Assembly: GCA_003854985.1 (NCBI GenBank)
Contig: RQOG01000062.1
Span: 1-38,245 of the forward strand
Source of the DNA: Calditrichota bacterium
GTDB lineage: Bacteria; Calditrichota; Calditrichia; Calditrichales; Calditrichaceae
DNA length: 38,245 bases
Reading direction: 5' to 3'
This document shows, one piece after another, positions 17,846 through 24,735 of the stretch. Position 1 is the stretch's first letter. Each line of letters starts with the position of its first letter. The notes under the pieces were generated by a model. It was not told the DNA's origin. It saw only the letters and a program-made list of their open reading frames with translations, and made no database searches. A program made the position numbers and the translations under genes.

Positions 17846-18220
17846 ATGTCTGATAAAATTAAAATTATGGTTGTTGACGACTCGAATATGATCATTAAAA
17901 TGATTCAGGGTTTTTTACAATCATACCAAATTGAAATTGTAGGTGTTGCCAATGATGGACAAACGGCTGTTGAGTTATTTAAAAAAACTGATCCGGATAT
18001 TGTCACCCTTGATATTACTATGCCAAAAATGGATGGACTTACCGTTTTGCAGGAAATGTTAAAGATAAAGGATACGACCAAAGTAATTATAATATCAGCC
18101 TTAACCGATAATGCCACGGCTTTAAAAGCGTTGCAAATCGGCGCCAAGGATTTTATTCCAAAACCGTTTAAAGAAGACAGTTTTAAAGAAGTTTTAAACA
18201 GGATACTGTCGGAGAATTAG
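17846..18220 (+). CDS. CheY-like response regulator
   Basis: This stand-alone receiver of 124 aa has the acidic pair VVDDS (10-12), Asp56 (IVTLDITMPKMDGL), the Ser in IIISALTD and the Lys in PKPFKED. A GGAGAA ribosome binding site lies before the ATG and 30 nt separate it from the CheA-like gene, so they form one operon. It is closer to CheY/CheB-type receivers than to the REC3-like regulator upstream, and may be the terminal output, acting by protein-protein contact, since no DNA-binding domain is present anywhere in the locus. Confidence 0.9.
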   Translation: MSDKIKIMVVDDSNMIIKMIQGFLQSYQIEIVGVANDGQTAVELFKKTDPDIVTLDITMPKMDGLTVLQEMLKIKDTTKVIIISALTDNATALKALQIGAKDFIPKPFKEDSFKEVLNRILSEN

Positions 18221-18226
18221 CCAGGA

Positions 18227-18251
18227 CGTTAAACAGGTTGGATGTTTAACG
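18227..18251 (+). terminator. Hairpin just after the phosphorelay operon
   Basis: An 8-bp perfect stem (CGTTAAAC with GTTTAACG) with a 9-nt loop starts 7 nt after the CheY-like stop and is followed by GTTTTG. It is a weak terminator candidate. Confidence 0.4.
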
Positions 18252-18297
18252 GTTTTGTATCGTCAACGATTGACTGAGTATAACAAAGCAATAGCAT

Positions 18298-18335
18298 TAT
18301 TTTTTGACTAATCAAAAAAAATAGTCGTTTTTTTT
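18298..18335 (+). terminator. Possible terminator with T run
   Basis: Two alternative short stems (TTTTTGA/TCAAAAA, or GACTA/TAGTC) are followed by a run of eight T. They are AT-rich, so the call is tentative. No gene lies in 18221-18501. Confidence 0.4.
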
Positions 18336-18501
18336 ATATCATATAAAATTTATTTTTCTTATATTTATTCTAAATTCATTATACCATATATGGTTAAAAA
18401 TAACCGTAATGTTTAAATCACAGTAATTTTTTTTATATCTGATTAAAGTTAAATGGTTTTAGAGAATATTTTAGTTAAATATAACAAGAAGGAATCAGTT
18501 T

Positions 18502-19467
18502 ATGAAGATTATAATTTTTTTGCTTTTACCTATGATTATTCTGGCTGGTAACCAGAGTTTTAAGGATATAATAATAAAAAAGGATAACAGGCAATATACA
18601 TGCAGCATTTTATCTGTGGATGAGCAATCGTTAAAAATTATTTATGAGTATGGTCAGGAGGTTATAACATCCTGGGATAATCTAAACAAAGTTATCTTAG
18701 GCGATTTGGGTGAGGTCTATACCGCAGAAAGCGGATTAAAGGCAGAAATAATCTTGATTCAGGAATACCTGAATAAACGCCAGGAATCATTGGTGGAGGA
18801 AGAGGAAGTTATAGTCCCTGATGAAGAAAAAGATTTTTCTTTTGGGATACTTTATATGCCTGCAAATTTTGATGATTCTAAAATAACAGAAAGTGATTTA
18901 TCTATTATAATAGGTACTCGTTATATTACCATCGAAAGGAGTTTACCAGTATTTGAAGGGCAATTTACGGCTAAGCTTAAGCGTAATTGGTTATTAACAT
19001 TAAATATCGGTTATCAATATTCAAGAGTTATTGAAAATGATAAAATTGTAGGATCCACAGGAATCGAAACTTTAGAATCAATAAGATCTATATTTTTAGA
19101 TCTTGGAACGCGTTTATACCTAAAAAGCTTTATTGGAAATAGAGTCCGTCCGTTCTTATCGATGAGTATTGGCAAAAAAATTGCCTTTGCAAATGCAGAA
19201 GCAAAAAGCGGTGGACAAAGCGCCGAAGATAAAAATTATGAAAATTATTTAGAGGACCTTAATTCTCCTTTTTTTATCGGATTGGGATTCGGCGCAGAAT
19301 ATTATTTTAATCCGTCTATATCAGTGACAACAAATCTTAAATTTTATTATATGACATATAGTGCAGAAAGAAAAATTGAAGAACCTTACGAACCTACTGA
19401 AATTAGTAAAATTGATCAGTCAAATATTATAACCCGCGTGGGTATCGGAATGCATTTGTATTTTTGA
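18502..19467 (+). CDS. Outer-membrane beta-barrel protein of unknown function
   Basis: The 321-aa protein starts with a signal peptide (residues 1-16, ending LAGNQ). A first part (about 18-75) with alternating strands reads as a small SH3-like beta unit. An acidic linker (EEEEVIVPDEEKDF) leads to a series of amphipathic strands rich in Tyr, Phe and Gly, ending in the aromatic C-terminal residue of a barrel (IITRVGIGMHLYF), the usual BAM recognition signal. It probably forms an 8-10-strand barrel. No enzymatic motif was found. It lies downstream of the phosphorelay operon but beyond probable terminators, in more AT-rich DNA, so a link to the signalling system is not shown. Confidence 0.75.
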   Translation: MKIIIFLLLPMIILAGNQSFKDIIIKKDNRQYTCSILSVDEQSLKIIYEYGQEVITSWDNLNKVILGDLGEVYTAESGLKAEIILIQEYLNKRQESLVEEEEVIVPDEEKDFSFGILYMPANFDDSKITESDLSIIIGTRYITIERSLPVFEGQFTAKLKRNWLLTLNIGYQYSRVIENDKIVGSTGIETLESIRSIFLDLGTRLYLKSFIGNRVRPFLSMSIGKKIAFANAEAKSGGQSAEDKNYENYLEDLNSPFFIGLGFGAEYYFNPSISVTTNLKFYYMTYSAERKIEEPYEPTEISKIDQSNIITRVGIGMHLYF

Positions 19468-19534
19468 CGTATTTCACTTAAAACAGGGTTAAACTCAAAA
19501 TAGATTATCTAAAATAGTTTACCAACCATTTTTT

Positions 19535-19561
19535 CCCTTCCCTGATTATATCAGGGAAGGG
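19535..19561. repeat. Perfect 12-bp stem palindrome
   Basis: CCCTTCCCTGAT pairs with ATCAGGGAAGGG across a TAT loop. The T run is before it on the plus strand, not after, and the minus strand would have A's after it, so it is not a standard terminator in either direction. It may be a short palindromic repeat unit or an mRNA end protector. Confidence 0.6.
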
Positions 19562-19720
19562 ATTAATGGATGGGTATAGTTTGTAGTTATACAATATTTT
19601 GATATATTCTACCTTGTTGTACATGCAGCTTTGTCAAATTAAAACTTTTGAGAATATTTTTCATTTTGAAATTTATCTCCAATTCTCGTAGTTTTAGGGG
19701 AAAAAATAAACAAAGAATAC

Positions 19721-20788
19721 ATGATCGCTTCTCACGAAATACATATTCCTTCGCTTTTTAAAAGTCTTACCTTGCGCAGGGCGGGAAACCTGGTTAAAAC
19801 AGGTCTGTCGTTTTTTCTGTCCGCCCTGATGAGAAAAAATATCTTATGGGGAATGCCGCCTATAATGACCCTGGAACCCACCAATCTATGCAACCTGAAA
19901 TGTCCCCTTTGCACCACCGGCAACGGCGAAATGCTGCGTTCCAAAGGAAATATGTCTTTGGATACCTTTGAACAGTTTATTAACCTGCTTGGTGATGATA
20001 TATTTTTTCTGATTATTTATCACCAGGGCGAACCGTATCTTAATAAAAACTTTTTTAAATTCGTGGAGATGGCAAAAGAAAAAAATATCTACTGTACCAC
20101 CAGCACCAACGGTCATTATTTCTCGGAAGAGAATATCAACCGGACTATTGATTCCGGCCTGGATAGTATGATTGTTTCCATCGATGGTATCGATCAGGAA
20201 TCTTATGAAAAGTATAGAGTTAAAGGTGATCTGCAAAAGGTGCTTGCAGGCACCCGGCGGTTGATACAAATCAAACAGGAGCGCAAGGTAAAACATCCCC
20301 TGGTGGCCATTCAGTTTTTGGTTATGAAACATAATGAACACCAGATCCCCGGCATGAAGAAATTGGCGCGGGATATTGGCGTTGACCGGCTGATGATCAA
20401 AAATATAGAAGTAAGATCATTGGAAGAGGCAAAAAAATGGCTGCCGGAAAATGACCGTTACCGACGTTATGATTTCAGCAAGAATTCCTATAAGGTAAAA
20501 AACGCGGAAAAGACTTCCTGTCCGCGGCCCTGGCTATCTGCCTTAATAAACTGGGACGGATCGGTCGTTCCCTGTTGCTTTGATAAGAACGGCTTTTATA
20601 ATATGGGAAATATTAATGAGATGCACGACTTCCGGAAAATATGGGAAGGTGAAGCTTTTATTAAATTCCGGGATCAACTGGCCGCTGATCGAAAGCAAAT
20701 TGATATGTGCCGGAACTGCAATATGGGATTTGGTGATTTTATTCCGGCCCGTCGTTTATTCCAAAAAGAATCAGCAAAAAACAAGTGA
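19721..20788 (+). CDS. Radical SAM protein with SPASM domain
   Basis: The 355-aa protein has the radical SAM cluster motif C57-NLK-C61-PL-C64 after LEPTNLCN, then the barrel blocks GEPYLN, TSTNGHY and IVSIDGIDQESYEKYR. A C-terminal SPASM region follows with CPRPW, DGSVVPCCFDKNG and MCRNCNMG, whose cysteines should hold one or more auxiliary Fe-S clusters. It groups with SPASM enzymes that modify peptides or lipids/sugars in operons. An N-terminal segment (residues 1-45) is basic and hydrophobic and may bind membranes. No precursor peptide is evident next to it (short frames at 19468-19720 are not convincing), so the substrate is unknown. It has no close operon partner. Confidence 0.87.
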   Translation: MIASHEIHIPSLFKSLTLRRAGNLVKTGLSFFLSALMRKNILWGMPPIMTLEPTNLCNLKCPLCTTGNGEMLRSKGNMSLDTFEQFINLLGDDIFFLIIYHQGEPYLNKNFFKFVEMAKEKNIYCTTSTNGHYFSEENINRTIDSGLDSMIVSIDGIDQESYEKYRVKGDLQKVLAGTRRLIQIKQERKVKHPLVAIQFLVMKHNEHQIPGMKKLARDIGVDRLMIKNIEVRSLEEAKKWLPENDRYRRYDFSKNSYKVKNAEKTSCPRPWLSALINWDGSVVPCCFDKNGFYNMGNINEMHDFRKIWEGEAFIKFRDQLAADRKQIDMCRNCNMGFGDFIPARRLFQKESAKNK

Positions 20789-20973
20789 TTTGTGCCCGTT
20801 TTAGTAAATAATTATTAATCATTAAGTATAAATTTCCAGATGTGCTAACTTATTTTAAAATATAGTTTTATTTAACCTGAAAATACTTAAAATACCTGTT
20901 GCCTGTATATGGACAAAGTGTTATATTTTTACCTATTTGTGATTAATGGGTTTGATGATTACAGGGGCGCTTT

Positions 20974-21876
20974 ATGAGTTTATTAGATAAGCTTGTTGTA
21001 ATGGGATTACCATTTGTTCCTAAACCGGTTGTAGGATTTTTTTCGAAAAGGTACATTGCAGGGCCTAACCTGGAAGATGCTGTTCGTGTGGTAAAGCAGC
21101 TCAATTCGGAAGGGATAATGGCTACCCTGGATTTATTGGGGGAAGAAGTTAAGGATAAAAAAATATCGATTGAGGCGACGGAAGAATACAAAAGGATGCT
21201 CAAAGTTATTAGTAAAGAAAAACTGGATTCGAACGTTTCGGTGAAACCAACACACATGGGTTTGAACTTAGATGCTGAATTTTGTTATGAAAATATCAAA
21301 AGCATCATTGAAACAGCCAAATCCTATAATAATTTTGTCCGCATCGATATGGAAGATCATACAACAACCGATGCCACCATCAATATGTATCTTAAACTTA
21401 AAAATGATTACGAAGGTTACGTTGGTACGGCGCTCCAGGCTTATATGCGGCGTACTTCCGATGATGTTAATCAATTGTCGAAATACAATGCCAATTTGCG
21501 TTTATGCAAAGGTATTTACAATGAACCGCGTGAAATCGCTTATAAAGATATGGAAATTATAAATGCAAACTATAAACACAGCCTGGAAAAACTGTTGCGG
21601 AATAAATGTTATGTGGGCATCGCTACACATGATGAAATACTGGTATGGCATGCTCTGAAAGTGATCGAGGACCTGATGCTGAATCGAGAACAGTATGAAT
21701 TCCAGATGCTGTTGGGCGTGGATGAACAACTACGCACGATTATTGTCGATGCCGGGCACCGTTTGAGAGTTTACGTACCATACGGCAAAGACTGGTATGG
21801 GTATTCAACAAGGCGTTTGAAAGAAAATCCACGGATGGCCGGCATGATATTCAAAAAAATTTTTCACCTGAAGTAA
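20974..21876 (+). CDS. Proline dehydrogenase
   Basis: This FAD-dependent enzyme oxidises L-proline to pyrroline-5-carboxylate and passes electrons to quinones. It is a monofunctional 300-aa PRODH barrel. Recognised blocks are SVKPTHMGLNL, FVRIDMEDHTTTDATI, GTALQAYMRRT, LRLCKGIYNEP, GIATHDE, EFQMLLGV and RVYVPYGKDWYGYSTRRLKENP; the last carries the paired Arg residues that hold the proline carboxylate. No P5C dehydrogenase is fused or adjacent. The next gene, a flavin reductase-like protein, starts 12 nt after the stop, so the two are probably co-transcribed. Confidence 0.94.
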   Translation: MSLLDKLVVMGLPFVPKPVVGFFSKRYIAGPNLEDAVRVVKQLNSEGIMATLDLLGEEVKDKKISIEATEEYKRMLKVISKEKLDSNVSVKPTHMGLNLDAEFCYENIKSIIETAKSYNNFVRIDMEDHTTTDATINMYLKLKNDYEGYVGTALQAYMRRTSDDVNQLSKYNANLRLCKGIYNEPREIAYKDMEIINANYKHSLEKLLRNKCYVGIATHDEILVWHALKVIEDLMLNREQYEFQMLLGVDEQLRTIIVDAGHRLRVYVPYGKDWYGYSTRRLKENPRMAGMIFKKIFHLK

Positions 21877-21888
21877 GAACGGGTTCCA

Positions 21889-22422
21889 ATGAATATTGCT
21901 ATTGTTGCTTCCAGTTTAAGTCCGAAAAGCAATAGCAGGATTTTAGCTCAGAAACTGGCAGAAAAGCTATCCCTGGTATCCATAGATGTGGATTTTATTG
22001 ATCTGCGGGATTTTAAACTCCCGCTTTGCGGAGACGAGGATGACCATTATCATCCGCTTATTTCTGACTTAACAGATCGAATTGCCGGAGCTGCCGGTAT
22101 CGTTATAGCTTCGCCGATTTATAATTACGGTATTAATGCCGCTATGAAAAACTTGGTTGAATTAACCGGTAAAAAAGCCTGGCATGATAAGGTGGTTGGA
22201 TTTATATGCGCCGCCGGTGGGCGAAGCAGTTATATGTCAGTAATGTCATTTGCAAACAGCCTGATGCTCGATTTCCATTGCCTGATTATTCCTAAATTTA
22301 TCTATATCGCCAAAGATTTTGACGATATAAATCATATTCCCGATGACCTTAAGGAGCGGCTTGATCAACTGGCTGTTACCCTGGTGGAACTGGCTGAGCA
22401 CTATCCGGTGGAGACCCGTTGA
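21889..22422 (+). CDS. NADPH-dependent FMN reductase-like flavoprotein
   Basis: This 177-aa flavodoxin-fold protein has the phosphate-binding loop SSLSPKSNSR near residues 8-17, the FMN-contact block ASPIYNYGINAAMKNLVE, and the CAAGGRSSYMS segment typical of NADPH-dependent FMN/quinone reductases (SsuE/ArsH/ChrR-like). It probably works as a soluble flavin, quinone or nitro/azo reductase. It follows proline dehydrogenase by 12 nt and ends 2 nt from the convergent pterin dehydratase gene. The physiological substrate is not determined by sequence. Confidence 0.87.
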   Translation: MNIAIVASSLSPKSNSRILAQKLAEKLSLVSIDVDFIDLRDFKLPLCGDEDDHYHPLISDLTDRIAGAAGIVIASPIYNYGINAAMKNLVELTGKKAWHDKVVGFICAAGGRSSYMSVMSFANSLMLDFHCLIIPKFIYIAKDFDDINHIPDDLKERLDQLAVTLVELAEHYPVETR

Positions 22423-22424
22423 CT

Positions 22425-22706
22425 TTATTTTAACTGGTTTATTTTTTCAGCCAGATGAATATCTTTTTCCGTTACTCCGCCGGCAGCGTGCGTAAATAAA
22501 CTAAGCGTAACATGATTGTATACATTGTTAATCTCAGGATGATGTTGATCTTCTTCTGCAATTTCAGCAACATCGTTGATAAATTTCATAGCGGCCGGGA
22601 AGTCCTTAAAAAGCCATTCTTTCTTTATTGTATCGCCGTCATATTGCCAGCCAGGCAGTTGAAAAAGGTACTTTTTAATTTGTTCGGTATTTAGAACGTG
22701 CATCAT
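22425..22706 (-). CDS. 4a-hydroxytetrahydrobiopterin dehydratase
   Basis: This pterin-4a-carbinolamine dehydratase (PCD/DCoH, PhhB) of 93 aa dehydrates 4a-hydroxytetrahydropterin, usually in support of aromatic amino acid hydroxylases or molybdopterin-related pathways. The family signature is complete: EEDQHHPEI, then YNHVTLSLFTH, then the Asp in GGVTEKDIHLA; these three His and the Asp form the active site. It starts with tandem ATGs. It converges tail to tail with the flavin reductase and is divergent from the BASS transporter. No phenylalanine hydroxylase lies in this window, so its partner is elsewhere. Confidence 0.94.
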   Translation of the reverse strand: MMHVLNTEQIKKYLFQLPGWQYDGDTIKKEWLFKDFPAAMKFINDVAEIAEEDQHHPEINNVYNHVTLSLFTHAAGGVTEKDIHLAEKINQLK

Positions 22707-22835
22707 TTACCCCGCGATTAATTATATGGTTTTATTTATAAACGTCAGACCCTATAAAAAAATTTCACTTAAATATATTTTTATACTTATCTTTCGCGCA
22801 ATAAAAAACCGAAGCATAACAGGTAGTTGATAAAA

Positions 22836-23759
22836 ATGTTTAAAAAATATTTAGACCTCTATAACAAGCTTTTTGTTTTATGGGTAATCCTTGGCGGTCT
22901 TGCCGCTTATTTTTTCCCGGATACCATCCTAATCTTTAAGGATTATATGGACTATTTTTTTGCCCTGACGATGTTCGGAATCGGGATGGTATTAAAAGGG
23001 GAAGATTTTGTAAATATCTTTAAAAATTTAAAACAGGTGTTGATCGGCGTTGTTTCACAATTTACCATTATGCCGGGGCTGGCCTTTATTTTAGTTTATT
23101 TGTTTTCTTTTTCCGATGCGTTTTCCCTGGGTTTAATTCTCACCGGATCAGCACCGGGCGCTATGGCTAGCAATGTGTTAAGTTATCTGGCGGGCGCTGA
23201 TGTGGCCTATTCCGTGTCGCTGACAACGGTATCCACATTATTAGCGCCGGTGTTAACGCCGGCTATCACTTTGTTGTTGGCGCATCAGCTGTTTGAAATT
23301 CCGGCTTTTGAAATGTTTTTAAGCGTTTTCTGGATGGTTATCCTGCCTTTGTTGGCAGGAATCGCTATCAATCATTATTCTAAAGAAAAAGTAAAGTCTG
23401 TCGGCGAAATATTCCCCGCGTTATCAACCACTTTTATTGTTTTTATCTGTGCAATGGTTATTGCCGGAAATCATGATTATCTGCCGCTATTGGGTATAGA
23501 CATTTTTGCTGCTGCCGTTTTGCTGAATTTATCCGGATTAACTCTGGGCTATTTAGTAGGAAAAACTGCGAAATTTGAAATAAACAAACGCCGGGCCTTA
23601 TCTATAGAAATAGGTATGCAAAATGCCGGATTGGGCAGTGTGCTGGCTTTAAAGCATTTTAATGAACAAGCGGCTCTTCCCGCCGTTATTTTTGTATTTA
23701 TATGTATTTTTTCCGCATCATTGCTGGTTCCCTACTGGAGTCGGAATCCGGTCAGGTAG
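22836..23759 (+). CDS. Bile acid:sodium symporter family (BASS) transporter
   Basis: This inner-membrane secondary transporter of 307 aa has about ten hydrophobic helices. The family core GSAPGAMASNVLSYLAGADVAYS followed by TTVSTLLAPVLTPA and the later EIGMQNAGLGSVLAL crossover motif are the Na+ and substrate sites of ASBT-like proteins. Bacterial members often carry organic anions such as pantoate or 2-keto acids; the substrate here is open. I preferred the ATG at 22836 (AGGTAG 9 nt upstream) over the TTG at 22827. It stands alone, divergent from the pterin dehydratase. Confidence 0.92.
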   Translation: MFKKYLDLYNKLFVLWVILGGLAAYFFPDTILIFKDYMDYFFALTMFGIGMVLKGEDFVNIFKNLKQVLIGVVSQFTIMPGLAFILVYLFSFSDAFSLGLILTGSAPGAMASNVLSYLAGADVAYSVSLTTVSTLLAPVLTPAITLLLAHQLFEIPAFEMFLSVFWMVILPLLAGIAINHYSKEKVKSVGEIFPALSTTFIVFICAMVIAGNHDYLPLLGIDIFAAAVLLNLSGLTLGYLVGKTAKFEINKRRALSIEIGMQNAGLGSVLALKHFNEQAALPAVIFVFICIFSASLLVPYWSRNPVR

Positions 23760-23860
23760 AATTATATTTATTAACGGATTTAAGTTTTGAGATAACTTTT
23801 TTATTTGATTAAATTGAGGATATAAAGTTCTGTTTAATCAATTTTGCCGGGAGATTTGTC

Positions 23861-24550
23861 ATGCATAACAGGGAAGTCGAAATCGAAGTCCCGCAGGATA
23901 TTTTGGAAAACTGGCAGGAGATGGCTAATATTCTGGCCAGGATTATCAACGTTCCTGCCGCCCTAATTATGAGGTATATTGATCCTTTAATTGAGGTGTT
24001 TGTTTCCAGCAGTAATGAGGATAATCCTTATCATCCCGGAGATAAAGAAATCTTAAAGGATTCCGGTCTTTATTGCGAAACGGTAATTAAATCAGATCGG
24101 GAACTATTAATTCCGAATGCGTTGATTGACGAGCTATGGAAAAATAATCCGGATGTAAAATTAAACATGATTTCCTACTTGGGATTTCCCATTCATCTGC
24201 CTGATAACAGGATATTTGGGACTATCTGTATCCTTGATAACAAGAGTAATGCTTATTCGGAAACAACGGAAAAACTAATGATTCAGTTTCGTAATTTATT
24301 GGAATCCCAATTAGATCTGATTTATATGAACCAGACTCTTGGAGAAAAGAACAGGCGGCTTACCGACTATCTGAAAGAATTGCAGGCTTTAAGGGGAATT
24401 GTGCCTATCTGTGCAAACTGTAAAAATATCAGGGATGAAAATGGTAACTGGCATCCGATAGAACACTATATAATGCGGAATCCGGAAGTCGAACTTAGCC
24501 ATGGCATCTGCCCAAAATGCAGGAAAAAGCTTTATCCGGATTACAAATAA
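23861..24550 (+). CDS. GAF-domain protein with C-terminal zinc-ribbon-like motif
   Basis: The 229-aa soluble protein has a GAF sensor domain (about 12-150; LGFPIHLPDNRIFGTICILD is the typical late strand-turn). A short coiled coil follows (about 155-178), and then the tail PICANCKNIRDENGNWHPIEHYI...SHGICPKCRKKLYP. Cys184/187 and Cys217/220 form two CxxC knuckles suited to zinc or another metal. This tail is a recurring end module of bacterial PAS/GAF/receiver proteins of unknown function. There is no kinase, cyclase or DNA-binding domain. The GGGAG ribosome binding site fits the ATG. It stands alone and probably signals through partner proteins. Confidence 0.85.
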   Translation: MHNREVEIEVPQDILENWQEMANILARIINVPAALIMRYIDPLIEVFVSSSNEDNPYHPGDKEILKDSGLYCETVIKSDRELLIPNALIDELWKNNPDVKLNMISYLGFPIHLPDNRIFGTICILDNKSNAYSETTEKLMIQFRNLLESQLDLIYMNQTLGEKNRRLTDYLKELQALRGIVPICANCKNIRDENGNWHPIEHYIMRNPEVELSHGICPKCRKKLYPDYK

Positions 24551-24735
24551 AATTAGTCACAATTTCTTATTGATATTATCATTTGATTATTATTTGAATG
24601 TTTTTAAAATTGCATATTAACAATAGAAAGTATAGGCCCAAAAATACGGTTAAATATATTAATCAATATTTTATTATGTCCGAGATTTATTAACTTCAGG
24701 AAAAATTAACTTTAAAGAGAAAGCTGAGTTTTAAA

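Noticed and set aside
19535..19561. Intrinsic terminator for the barrel protein gene
   Set aside because: No T run follows the stem on the plus strand, and the minus strand has an A run after it.
19468..19720. Precursor peptide gene for the radical SAM/SPASM enzyme
   Set aside because: Only short AT-rich frames without ribosome binding sites or a Cys/Gly-rich core were seen.
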